Shown in pieces: positions 22,401 through 33,566 of a stretch of DNA of 64,000 nt. Origin of the DNA: Herpomyces periplanetae (taxonomy: Eukaryota; Ascomycota; Laboulbeniomycetes; Herpomycetales; Herpomycetaceae); assembly GCA_009733715.1 (NCBI GenBank), contig WMKJ01000022.1, forward strand, positions 85,481-149,480, given 5' to 3'. Below the pieces are notes generated by a model. That model was not told the origin of the DNA. It did not search any database and saw only the letters and a program-made list of their open reading frames with translations. A program made the position numbers and the translations under genes. The first letter of the stretch is position 1. Each line of letters opens with the position of its first letter.

Positions 22401-25288
22401 ACTTTGATCATAGTTTAAATTCTTGTCTACACACTCATTCAGTTCGTAAAGCCCATCATTTAATTGCTAACCATTTCCGAGATAAATTCAAATGTCCGTG
22501 TAAGCCTTTGGCAAGCTAAACTTCGAGTCTCCTTACTCTTCCTTCTGTAACCCAACCCTCGTAGATGTCGCAATCCACACATAATTACAACTACAAAACT
22601 CCTCATAAATTCGTGTGTAAAAGTACCTAATCCGTCACACCAAGTAACAAGCGAGCAATCAAGCAAGCAATCAATCAAGCCCAGCATTAACATCACTCGC
22701 CCTCAGGCAAATCACCCCACCAGACTATTTACGTAGTTCAAACCCACTTAACCATCATATCCCCCCATGTATGCATTATCAGATAAATAGAATCAATGTT
22801 AATTGTGATCAAGATTCGATTCCGATTCAGCTTCCCCCTCAACGTCTCACGATTAAGCAGCACACACCCCCCCCTCCGAATATTGTACGTGTCCTCACGT
22901 CAAAACGTAGCACAATCGATGAATCGTACAGGCTGACGGGTACGGCTCACGTCAAATGACCTGGTTTTTCTTGTAAAATGTACGCAATAATGTTCTCTGA
23001 ATAACATAGCAAGATTTATATTTGCCTGTCCAAATATGCAACTTTAGCGAATTTTACTAGCGATATTCGCACGTCAGATAATCGTTAAGCCAATTGAAAT
23101 ATGTCTATGTTTGATTCATCGAAATCTTGTAGACTTAACCCAATTTTCATAGTGCAACCATGCCATTCCAATAGAGCCTAGTAATGTGGAGAAACGCTCG
23201 AGTTACAACCTTCTCGCTTAACTTTTCTCTCGTGCACTTCCCACTGCTCCTTTGGCCACCATGTCCCGTTAACATTTGTCTTTATCTAACCCACCTTACC
23301 CTCTAGGAAAACTTTTGATTCTAGTAGCACGCATGGAACCGTGAGCATATTCCAAGGAAATAAAAAACACATTCCCCAATCCTTAAATATAAATCAACAG
23401 GTGAATATGAATCTGGATATACAAGAAATATCATGTGTAATCGTGATGCAGACGGACAGTCTCGCCTTATAACTTCTTTCTACTCCAGAAAATCCAACAG
23501 CAATCGTTAACATACTATTTATCAATCATACCTTGATCTCACAACTTGTTATGATGCCACATAGGGAAACATTACCACGACTAGCTTAATATAACCTTAG
23601 CCAACGGGTAAAATGCCAGTTAGAATAAAACATGATTCATGAACACATAAGAACCTCAAGAAGCGGGGAAAAGGGTTCATCGAAAGGGCCAATTTTAACA
23701 ACCTTCCAAAACTTTTACATGCGCGTACTGTCAAAATACCCGAAACCGGATCTGTTACTCCCCGAAACATATATCGTAGCAGGAACCAAATTTTTCTTCG
23801 ATTGCTCACAAAACTCTAAATTTAATAATGGTAAAATACCGACTGTTATGACCTTAGTATTAACCAATGTTATACTATAATTCCAAGTGTTATTCAAACT
23901 GTTCAGCTCGAACAGCAAGTTTCATCATCCAACCCTCCACCAGAGCGCGTGTGCAAGTTCTACAATTCGTACAGTACAATTCTTCATTAAACTTATACAG
24001 CCATTAAACAGCTACTACGGTTATTTAGTGTAGCGAAATGTAGGAAATAGTCAGTCACAAGCAACAAATTCGTGTAAATTTAACTTGTTTCATCATCGTG
24101 TATTCACCGACTTAACCAGCCCGGTACATGCGCAAAAATCCAGTAGAAAAGACTGTTATGATGCGAGAAAAAGTGTGTAAGTTGCGTATGCGCATGTGTG
24201 TGTGTGTGTATGTGTGTGCAAATTAGACAGTGATGTCCGGCAATGGTGATTAATTCCTTTACTATTTTTCTCTATCCGCTCATCCAAGCTACTCAGTTTA
24301 AGTCAAGTATACTACTAGTGCATTAAATTAGACCATGCCGCGAAAATGTTTACTAGCATTCTTTGAATAAAATTCACCTTGTACCTCATAATTTGAGTCG
24401 GGTAATCCAAAAGCCGGAATGTGTACAACCACAGACTGAGTTTATTTTTGTTAAACACGATGGATGTATGGGTACGTGTATACGTGTATACGTGGGTTAC
24501 TGTCCTTGTCTACTAATCCCAGAGATGAAAATATGATATATCCATGTCTTTCTACCTTCCCGCTCCACAATATAGAGAGGCTATTTCCGACTAATTCTAT
24601 CATGGAAATATTTCACGATAATGTGCCATGTAGTGCTACTTTTTGTAATATGCACAGTACAAATCTTATTGCATTGTAAATTATTTAGGTCAGTTAACGT
24701 AAACTTCTTGATCATAATGCTATACAACAACCAAAATTTTCAATTGCTACACTCACTCTGTTAATACGATTAAATCTTTTCCAGCTTATAATCTTATCAA
24801 AAGAGCTTATCCCATAACACAAAACGAACCCAGTAGATATAAGTACGCACATGGTACGCCCCTCAATTGCGCAGTATAGTCAGCATAAATTATACGATTA
24901 ACCTATTTATATTTCTATTTGTTTCAAGAAATTAACTAAACAATTGACAACTTGTCAAATCGTCACCTTTCCTACTAAATTTCTGCTTAATTTTCCATAA
25001 TGTTTTCTCCCAAAATCCCTACTGCATCCCACTTCAACAATACCTTTTAGTTCTCTGCCGTTAAATCGCTCCCAACATCTTCTATCCCCTTTCCATCCAA
25101 TTAACCTAGTAAATAATCTTCAAACATTTTATCCCCCACACCCAAAACCAAGTTCTACGCCATATTACACCCCCCAATAAACCTACCCCAATCCTGGTTT
25201 TTTTCCCAAAGCAGGAAAATAATCACCTCCGCCATTTTAAAACGTTGGCAAGCATCACCAAATCTCCAACACCCAAACCAGGCCAACC
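19460..25288. other. 5.8-kb stretch without a recognisable protein gene
   Basis: Only short frames occur. 19460-20400 is AT-rich; a minus-strand frame at 19942-20229 has one hydrophobic helix but no ATG and no family match. 20400-22700 is C/T-rich on + with short pentamers such as TATCC, like the leaders seen before real + genes, but the next + gene starts 2.7 kb further on. 22700-25000 is AT-rich, with a TG repeat at about 24188-24219. 25000-25280 is again pyrimidine-rich and probably belongs to the gene starting at 25433. Confidence 0.5.
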
Positions 25289-25294
25289 ACGTGA
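25289..25294. promoter_or_regulatory. CACGTG in promoter of the membrane-protein gene
   Basis: CCACGTGACTCGTGG lies about 140 bp before the chosen start codon (coordinate accurate to one base). A TCATGTGA variant follows about 60 bp later. Confidence 0.45.
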
Positions 25295-25432
25295 CTCGTG
25301 GCGAGGGTGCGGGCGGCACACTCGCCACAGCGCTTATTCATCAGTGGGCAAAGACGTCATGTGATCAGTACGTGGGTATTTCGCGATGCAAAATTGGGGA
25401 AAGTCAAGAACTCTTTGACAATTTTTCATAAT

Positions 25433-26684
25433 ATGGCATTATTACCTTTTATTTCCATATACTTTTTATATGCAATTTCTTATTCGGCCGCAAATCTCTC
25501 TTCCGAAAATTCATTATTCACGGACAATAATTGCTTACGACCGTTTACTCGTCTGTGCTCGGCGAAATCGGCGACTCTTGTTACATCTTCAATATACCCT
25601 GTCACTAGCAACGTCTTCTCGTGGGTTGGACCACTTTTTCGGCGAGACATTTCTCCTTTAAAATTAACATCATCAGAAATTTCTGATACTGAAGCGATTG
25701 AAGCTTCGCTAGCTAAACCTTTAAATGTGACAACTCGGCTCACATTTCCCTCTCTTTACTGGCCCTTCCCTTTACGCGTTGGTGTTAACGGTAAAGCCGC
25801 TCATCACCAAATTACAAGCATACGTGGCGCTTGGAGTTTTACTGTGCTTTGGAATGTATTACTTTACGCTGTAGTTTATACTATATCAGCGCTAATTGCT
25901 TCAACTGCACATTTGAGCCGTCAAAAATATCGCAGAGCACTGAAACGCTGTAATACGCATACTGATGGTCCTTTGGTTAACTTATCCTCATCATCATCTT
26001 ATCCTAATGGTGAAGCTACCATTCCCGCTGTCGGAAACGGAAATAATGAACCATCTACCCGTTTTGCCTATCCTTTCACTGAAAAGGTCGTACCCACGTT
26101 ACGCTCTCATTTATCAGCCGTAGTACCCGCTAACCTAAACTACAAATGTATATGTCAATCTAATTCGTCAACGCTACGCGAAAGGTTATCTACTACCGCT
26201 GCCACTTCGGCATCCGCTAACACTACATCCGCCATCGCTTTCACCCCAACCCAGGGTACGTACAAAGTTATCGCTTTGGTCGTCCTTGGCTACATACTTT
26301 TAGCTGGCTTACAAGCCTTGTTTGCCGGTAGCATGGTTGGCATTTTGTACGTTATCACATATGCACACATGCGCCCGCCCACACGCTCGCACTCATTCCC
26401 TCACTCTGAATACACTTAATATCCCGTTTCCCACCCTACCTTCCACTCTCTGCTTTAACTTCTTAATCTAGTACGTGTGTGCGTGTGCGTGTGCGTATCC
26501 ATGTGCATTTGTCCATCCGTAACTCACCGTTACTAACTTTTTCCATTTCCTATTTATCAGGTTAGGCACTCTGTACAAATTCGGGTACTTTCGACTAACA
26601 ACTTGGCTACCCTTTGTTTGGGCTCTCATAAATACACTAGTCCTAATTTTGTCATCCTTCGCCACCCAAGAAGCTATTCTTTAA
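25433..26684 (+). CDS. Unknown fungal membrane protein with four hydrophobic segments
   Basis: Exons 25433-26346 and 26561-26684 give 345 residues. The intron (214 bp) has a GTACGT donor, an exact TACTAAC branch site at 26531 and a TATCAG acceptor; it adds a conserved-looking C-terminal helix (WLPFVWALINTLVLILSSF). The ATG at 25433 is chosen because it opens directly into a signal-like hydrophobic segment (LLPFISIYFLYAISYS); an upstream GTG frame overlaps the promoter. Further helices lie at about residues 136-165 and 270-300, the latter running across the splice junction. A Ser/Thr/Ala-rich polar loop of about 100 residues separates helices 2 and 3. The plan fits a secretory-pathway or plasma-membrane protein. 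I do not recognise the family. Confidence 0.7.
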
Positions 26685-26948
26685 AACATTATCTCAGTAA
26701 TACGCATACAATACCGGCGCAGTTTACACTTCCGAATTTTGGATAAATTTACGTTGTATGATATTAATATAAGAACATGAAAGTTTAGGAAGCAAGGTCT
26801 AATAAAATTTGGGTTATTCGATTATGCCATCAACCAGCGCATGATTATAGATTGAAAATAACAATTGCTACTAACCAATACAAAATAATCAAGCGGATAT
26901 ACAGGATCCCCGACCAAATTTGGTGTGTGCATGGGGCAGTTAGTATAG

Positions 26949-28243
26949 CTATTTTCGCAACATTGAAATTCCGAATGACCCCACCATGCCGTAAAGTGCA
27001 AGCTGTGCAAGCCATGAACCAGATCCGATAATCCTTCCTCTACCCTCTTGCTTGTCTTTACGTGTATAACCAATGGCAAAAGCTACTCTGCATGCAGACC
27101 AAAGGGCACCAGTGACAGCTGCCATTATGGGGTACTGCAAGCCTGCTACTAGCATGGCAGGCAATGTGGAAATATAATTCTCTATAAAATGGTAGTGAGC
27201 ACGTTGAGCGCAGTTAAATAGGTAGTAAGCCTGTTTCTTATCCTCCTCTTTTTCTGCCGCTACCTGCTCAGGTGTGGCGAGAACATAAGGATATTTAATT
27301 CCTGCTGCGACACGAAAAGGTTTGATTCGCACAGCATGCCAGATGGCAACAGCGAAAGATGCAGTTCCCGACAGAAGTACGTAGCTAATACATATCTCAC
27401 GAGAATTTTTTCGATCATTATATCCGTAGGTTTTCAATTATCCATGGCAGTATTTTCTCGAATGGGAAAAAAACAAAGATAACTGATGATTAGCCTTGTG
27501 TATGACATTTGGTGAACGGCAGAGCAGTGTTGCGAATTAACGAAAGTTGGGCAGTTCTACCATAACATGCAGAAAATTAATTAAGCAACGTAAACTCGGT
27601 GTGAATAAAGTGAAGGATAATTGCATAACAACGTTTCAACGAAATATCATGCAATAGTAAATTGACAAGATTGTTATTGGATGGGGGTGTGCTAACGGTG
27701 AACAAAAGCAAAACTTGTGCTATAAATGCGTGAATAAGATGATTTCTTCCCACCCCACGCACAAGCGCGCGGGGGGGAAATATGATGCGCAGGAATGAAT
27801 GATGGGAATGGTAATGAATCGCTAATGCACTAACATGAGCAAAGGAAACAGTGTGGGGAGGGGGTAAAATGGAAAGGGTGTTTGAAGCGTAATGGTATGT
27901 ATACTTGATGGGTAAAGTGAATGATGTAGGGCTAAAGCGGGTGTGGTAAAATTGGAGACGCATTGATTAAGGGAGTAATCGCATTACGAATAAGAAGAGG
28001 TTTTTGAGAAGCATAGAGGGGGGTCATAAAAACCGTGACGGTTGGTAAATTAATCATAAAACGTGGAAGAAGATGAAAATTCAAGCCTGGGAAAGGAGGG
28101 AACGAATGCACAAGTAGAAAATTTGAAAACATCTTTGACATGTGCAACAGTAGAAAAGTAGGAAGCATATTAAGGAAGATAAATCTTGTAAGTACGTACC
28201 CATACTCACGAGGCAAAACGACTGGAACGAGATCGTTGATCAT
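26949..28243 (-). CDS. Microsomal glutathione S-transferase 3 (MAPEG family)
   Basis: Membrane-bound glutathione transferase/peroxidase of ER or outer mitochondrial membrane. Two exons, 28243-28200 and 27384-26949, give 159 residues. The short first exon codes for MINDLVPVVLPREYG and the second resumes at YVLLSGTASF; together they rebuild the conserved MGST3 start (PREYGYVLL). The MAPEG signature NCAQRAHYHFIENY with its Arg and His is intact, followed by GALWSACRVAFAIGY and the last helix. Four transmembrane helices fit the family. The intron (27385-28199, 815 bp, GTACGT donor) is about ten times the window's usual size and includes a GC-rich patch near 27755-27775. CACGTG lies 406 bp upstream of the start. 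Confidence 0.93.
27385..28199 (-). other. Unusually long 815-bp intron of the MGST3 gene
   Basis: Most introns here are 50-210 bp. This one has an embedded GC-rich spot (CACGCACAAGCGCGCGGGG at about 27757) in AT-rich DNA. No protein frame in it is convincing; a nested RNA or an internal promoter is possible. Confidence 0.5.
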
Positions 28244-30234
28244 GATGTCCCTTGATTCGCGAAAGTAAGAACGGTGTTAATGAAGGTTGACTGGGTAAGA
28301 CAAGAAGCGATTAACAGGGTTGAATTAGCCACGCGTACACGGAATAAGTATAATTAAAGTTAAAGAGAGGAAAATAGCTCAAAAACAAGAAAGTGTGAAC
28401 GATACCAATGTACGAAAAAAGTGTAAAAGGGTACAAGAAAAAAGTCCACAGATTGCAGCATATAAAGGAAATCACGTACACTTGATAAATTTATCGAATA
28501 AATTTCCCCGAAACTCTTGATAAATGCCAGTATACGAATAAAATATCTCTTCGATTAACACATGCACAATTAAGTTGTATCGCTTCGAAGAAACACGCGA
28601 TTCATCAAGCAAAGTTGCCCAAACGAGTAGAAACGCGTCCTAGCTTGTCACGTGCCATGGAACGGATACGGATGACGTAACCAAAATTGGGGGGAGAAGG
28701 TAGGAGGATGGGGAGGGAGTTGGAAAGAATGGAGAATATTTTGGAGGGAAGAATTGGTGGTATGAGAGACGGCATGGGAAAATGGGAAATATGGATTTTT
28801 CCAAGAGGTATATTTATGGAGGGGATTTATGCATGCACCGATGGACTGGGCTATACTTTGTATATGACTTTCTTATTCCGCCCACACACCACCCCAAAGT
28901 TTTCTTGACTTAATATTTCCAAGCGTCGGCCTTCCTAGCCACGTTTCATCTCTCCCACAGCACACCACCTGGCTCGGCTCGGTTCGGCTCGGCTCGGCTC
29001 GGCTCGACCTGGTATGCAATTTTATAGTCTAAACTTCCCTCCCCCCGTAAATGTACATTTCGCTTTAAATTTTAGTTGCGCTCTACGGGCTAATAAGGCT
29101 TACTAAATAAGTTCCGCATTCGGTTGGCTGTGTGATAAAAATATCATGTTGTGCCTAGATCGGCACACAATTGTCAAAATTCGCTTAATACTCATCTACC
29201 CCTCAATCAGTCCTTGTTAACTTCACCTCCGACATCGCAACATCCCATTTCCGCTTCGGCATGATGGGTTTTCTCCACAGATTCTTATAAATTATGCTGA
29301 CCTCTCCCCATTTTCCAAGTTTCTATTTCCTTTGAATTCTCATCATCTCGATCAATTTAATCGTCAAATGCCGGCATTTTTTCACCTTATATCGTAAATT
29401 CTCACTTCTTTAACCCAACCTGTTCCCCTTACTGCACGACGAATCATGACACGTCAATCGCAGTACTTAACTACCTCTCCGCTTCTGTTAGGATTATGAC
29501 TTATTGTCAATTTTGGCCAATTTTATAGTCGCACGTACTCTACTGTACTTTACTGTACTGTATTGTGTTGCTCTATACTTTATCCTATCCTATTCTATCC
29601 TAACCTACCTTACCTTTCTCTAAATTCAACTCATCCGTTCTTTCCTTTACAATCTTCATTTATCTTACCCTTCTTTTCTCTACCAAACACTTTCTTACTC
29701 TGTTATACATTATCTTACTAAACTATACAATACTATATTTCACTACTCTACACCACACCACACTACACTACACTGCGCCACTTATTTCTTTATTCTACTC
29801 CGCTTTATTTTAACACCCTTTCTTGTACTATCCGATTAAATCGTTCACATTAAAATTGACAGGGCAACGCGTACAATTTTACCAAAACGCCTTTTCTGAT
29901 AGCTCAGCTCCTCCCCGGCTAATCTACTTGCTCAATCACAAAATTCTCCTCCCCCAGAACATCTTATCATCACCAATCACCTTCTGATAATTTATCGGAC
30001 AAAGTTTCATCCGAATTAGTTCCGTCGAATCTATGCAAAAGTTCCGCTGACACCCTGCCAAGACCATAGTGTGTTTTTGATCCATTTAGTCAAAGATCTT
30101 TCATCAGCCTATACACCCTGTTCATATCAAGTTGATCTCCGATAAGCTCTCAAGATAATTTTTAGTGGGTTAAAATAAGTGTGAAATTGGAAAATTCCCG
30201 AAACCCGTCATCAACTACCTCGTCCTCTCAAGCT
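28244..30234. promoter_or_regulatory. Divergent promoter region of MGST3 and the HapX-like gene
   Basis: CACGTG at 28649-28654 and a nearby GACGTA motif serve the MGST3 side. A GGCTC tandem lies at 28971-29006. From about 29200 to 30230 the + strand is C/T-rich, with irregular TACTG/TATCC pentamers at 29530-29620, forming the leader of the HapX-like gene. No protein gene seen. Confidence 0.5.
28971..29006. repeat. GGCTC pentamer tandem
   Basis: About seven GGCTC units, one of them changed to GGTTC. Confidence 0.9.
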
Positions 30235-32937
30235 ATGGATTCTCATATTTCAGATAGCGTTCCATGCTCGAGTTTACAGCGACCTATTTTGGCTGCCGCA
30301 TTACCTTTATCACATACGATTGGTCAACATCAAGATAATCCGGTAAACATCACTAGTCAAATTAACCCAGTAATACCCGCAAACGGATATAGTATTAACA
30401 AAGCAGGTATTACCGAAACTATCACATGTGGTCCGATGAACAGTACTTATCATGTACCACCTAGGCCTAAACCTGGAAGAAAAACGGTTACTGAAGCTCC
30501 CCCTACTAAGCGAAAACAGCAAAATCGGGAGGCACAAAGACTTTTTAGAGCGCGAAGACAACGATTAAGAGAACAACTTGAATCCGAAGCTGCTGCGACC
30601 AGAAGAGAAAAAGAAGAATTAACAAGATTATTGCTTGTATATCAACATCAACTTGCTCAACAGGAAATCGCTTTACAATCTTTACGTCAACGTTGTGCCG
30701 TTGCTGAGGCTTCTACCCTCCACAGAAGTGGTGATGTTATAGGATCTAAAAGTTTGACGATACAAAATGGTGACAATTGTACAAACACCCCCCGCTCTAC
30801 TGCCTCTCTTCGTTCTGCCAAAACTAGTTCTTCAAGCATAGCAGCTGATCTTGGCTTATCAGTTTCGCCATCCTCATTTACCAATCTACCAAGTGAAAGT
30901 GACTGCTTAAATCAGTTAGCCCTTTCAAATAACTCCCCAGGCAGTGTCCCTTGCAAAGCTTCATCTTTCAATGCTCCCTTGCCAAATATGATTGCTAGGG
31001 ATCATTCATTTAATTTACCCACTGACAATACACCAAGAATATCATCATCGGTAAACTCATGCGAACCTAGATCTTCATTTTCATCAATTACCAACTCACC
31101 TCCCAACTCGTCATCATCATCAACTAATTCCTCCTCACCTTCTCCTTTCCCTGGATATGCAGGGAATACTTTACCCTCAGGTTTAGTCTATCCTTGCAAT
31201 AGAACGCTTAACTCTACTTTGTTAAACGATAAACACCATGTAAGGGGAAATAATTTAACTAGATCAGTTAGCCCAAGTAACCCAACCACCGGTGATTCAT
31301 CCACTTTCTCTCTACTTGAAATGCGTGGAAATTGTACTCACAATGGATGTACTTGCGCTGGTCAAATCACCTCAACATCGTGGTCCACCCCTCCCCTCCC
31401 TGCCGTGTCTTCTGTCGTGTCGGATAAATTATTACCCGTCAAGGAGTATGCATCTGGATCTCCACCTGATTACTTAGATTCGGAAACTTGGATCGAGTCT
31501 CAGACTTCAGCTTCGTTGTCAACTTCCCCCGTTACTCTAACTTCGGATTCAATTCTTACGTCTTCAGTGACGTCATCCAATGTTCCTGCTTTGCCGTTAA
31601 ATTCATTTTCTTCTTCATCATCCTCGTCATCTTCAACTTCATTGTCAACGTCGACTTGCGGTGGTCAAGTTTGTCAAGTGACTAATTGTTGCTCTATACC
31701 TTCAAAGAGTGTATCGAATCATGATTTATCCGATGTTACCTCTACAATATCTTCTATTGTTACGACAAACTTGAATACGGATAAAATTAGCCATAGTGTT
31801 ATTGTGGCCGATAACGAGTTTCAACTTAACAAGTTTGATTTTCATAATTTTCCCAAACCAAAATTTCAAAATTCCGAAACTGACTTGTCTTCAACTTTAT
31901 CCATATCCCAACAAATGGATGTTGGCCTTTGCGGATTTTGTACGGATGATAAAAATTGTGTTTGTCGAAAAGCAAAGGACTTTTCCATTGAATTTTCTGC
32001 GCCAAGTTCCAATGAGAATTCAGCCACTCTGAACTCCACTTCAATGGTACCTTTCGTTCAAAAACGTTTACCTGCTGATGATGCTTATTTATTGAATAAT
32101 ATTCTCGATAATCCTTCTCGGATTAACCCTCGTTCATGGAATACTTCTTCCACGAGGATGGTTACTTCAGTTAAAGCTACGAGTAAAACTTCCTCAGCCC
32201 CCTTCAAACGACAACCCGGAACCTGTGCCCAGTGTTTAGTTAATCCTGATCAAAAACGCTTTTGCGAAGAATTATCCAGAGGTAGAGATCAAAATCGGAG
32301 ATTTTCCTTCAATTTTAATAACACCAATTTCGACGATGATTCCTCCAATTTCTTTGAACTCGAAATCGTATCGGCAAATTTTCCCGTCACCGGCAAGCCG
32401 CTTTCAGCAAGCTGTGGCGTAGTTAACCCTGTTCATTCGAATGTTCAGTTAAACCTGGAAGAAATTACATCGGACTGTGATTCTGACTTGATTAACGATA
32501 AATTTACATATGGTAATCCCATTACATCATTAGTCTCTTCCCCCAGAAAAACTTTGTCGTGCGCTGAAGCTTATCACTTAAGTCGTCAACCCAAAATGGT
32601 AATGGCCAGCCGAACGCGAAACTTTGCCGAGATGTATCGTGTATACCTTGAAATGATGGGCCCCCAACGACGATCCAATCCGTGTAAAATATTGACAAAT
32701 GATAATTCCCTTTCACTTACGCCTTTTACCGAGCCTTTTAACCCAAACCATCAACCCGATTCATCAGGCTCATCATCTGAATCTTCATTATCATCATCAC
32801 CTTCATCATCAATATCTTCCTTATCATCATCATCTTCTTCCCCTATGCACACATACCGCTTCACCGCCTATGAAATTGATGTCGGTGAAGCATTAGCCGT
32901 TATGGCTGCTTTAAGTGGACGAGACTTTAATAGCTGA
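30235..32937 (+). CDS. hapX: HapX-like bZIP iron-response regulator
   Basis: Transcription factor that, with the CCAAT-binding complex, switches iron use and uptake genes. Single exon, 900 residues; ATG at 30235 is the first in frame after an upstream stop. Residues 74-83 (VPPRPKPGRK) match the Hap4-like motif that contacts the CCAAT-binding complex. The basic region starts at residue 92 (KRKQQNREAQRLFRARRQ) and runs into a leucine-zipper coiled coil to about residue 170. Four cysteine clusters follow: 367-374 (CTHNGCTC), 475-486 (CGGQVCQVTNCC), 566-577 (CGFCTDDKNCVC) and from C664 (TCAQC, then FCEE). The third and fourth match the iron/Fe-S-sensing Cys-rich regions of ascomycete HapX. The rest is Ser/Thr/Asn-rich. 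Iron sensing is inferred from the family. Confidence 0.9.
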   Translation: MDSHISDSVPCSSLQRPILAAALPLSHTIGQHQDNPVNITSQINPVIPANGYSINKAGITETITCGPMNSTYHVPPRPKPGRKTVTEAPPTKRKQQNREAQRLFRARRQRLREQLESEAAATRREKEELTRLLLVYQHQLAQQEIALQSLRQRCAVAEASTLHRSGDVIGSKSLTIQNGDNCTNTPRSTASLRSAKTSSSSIAADLGLSVSPSSFTNLPSESDCLNQLALSNNSPGSVPCKASSFNAPLPNMIARDHSFNLPTDNTPRISSSVNSCEPRSSFSSITNSPPNSSSSSTNSSSPSPFPGYAGNTLPSGLVYPCNRTLNSTLLNDKHHVRGNNLTRSVSPSNPTTGDSSTFSLLEMRGNCTHNGCTCAGQITSTSWSTPPLPAVSSVVSDKLLPVKEYASGSPPDYLDSETWIESQTSASLSTSPVTLTSDSILTSSVTSSNVPALPLNSFSSSSSSSSSTSLSTSTCGGQVCQVTNCCSIPSKSVSNHDLSDVTSTISSIVTTNLNTDKISHSVIVADNEFQLNKFDFHNFPKPKFQNSETDLSSTLSISQQMDVGLCGFCTDDKNCVCRKAKDFSIEFSAPSSNENSATLNSTSMVPFVQKRLPADDAYLLNNILDNPSRINPRSWNTSSTRMVTSVKATSKTSSAPFKRQPGTCAQCLVNPDQKRFCEELSRGRDQNRRFSFNFNNTNFDDDSSNFFELEIVSANFPVTGKPLSASCGVVNPVHSNVQLNLEEITSDCDSDLINDKFTYGNPITSLVSSPRKTLSCAEAYHLSRQPKMVMASRTRNFAEMYRVYLEMMGPQRRSNPCKILTNDNSLSLTPFTEPFNPNHQPDSSGSSSESSLSSSPSSSISSLSSSSSSPMHTYRFTAYEIDVGEALAVMAALSGRDFNS

Positions 32938-33566
32938 CGTTAACTCAAGCTCGGTTGTCACTAACCTCCGAGCTCATCCCATCGCTTAAAGTCATAATTT
33001 TGTTTTTTAGCTTTTACTTTTGGATGTTCATTCCATTTTCTTTCGTAAAATTACGTTGTGTCGCCTTTACATAATCGCATATAAGACTCAGGCTTTGTTT
33101 ATCATTTATTCTTTTACCATTAAAATCAATCCTTTTTACATCTACCCATACATCATATATCCAATTAAACCCAACACGTTCCCAGTAACTCCCCTTCTCA
33201 TCTTAAAATAATCATGTTCAACCCTATTTAACCATTTCCCCCAGAATTTACTCTTGGCTCCCTTCCTCTTGCCCCGCGTTCCCGGCGGATTCTCCTCCCA
33301 CCCGGCACGTGGCCATTTCCAAACTGAATCATGCGATAAAATACCGGATGCTCACGTGCTCGTGATGTTTGGTAAGGTTAAGGGAAAAGGGTCTTGAAAG
33401 TATGGGATGGGAGAAAATGAGAAATGTTTAAACGGGATTAATTGAGATGTCGTGTTGCGTAGAATTTTCTTGGTTGGGAAAAACTACGGCTAAAATATGG
33501 TTTGTTATTTAAGCGTGTAATAAAAGTTAAACCCAAAAGGCGAACAGACGGGTTAAACTGGCCAAA
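32938..33566. other. Convergent gap with promoter-like GC island
   Basis: This lies between the 3' ends of the HapX-like and RbAp48 genes, so no promoter is expected. Yet 33240-33360 is GC-rich and holds two CACGTG hexamers (33306-33311 and 33353-33358). 32990-33230 is AT/pyrimidine-rich. No protein frame is convincing. Confidence 0.5.

Noticed and set aside
26822-27079. Second minus frame overlapping the MGST3 3' end
   Set aside because: Shadow of the MGST3 coding sequence in another frame.
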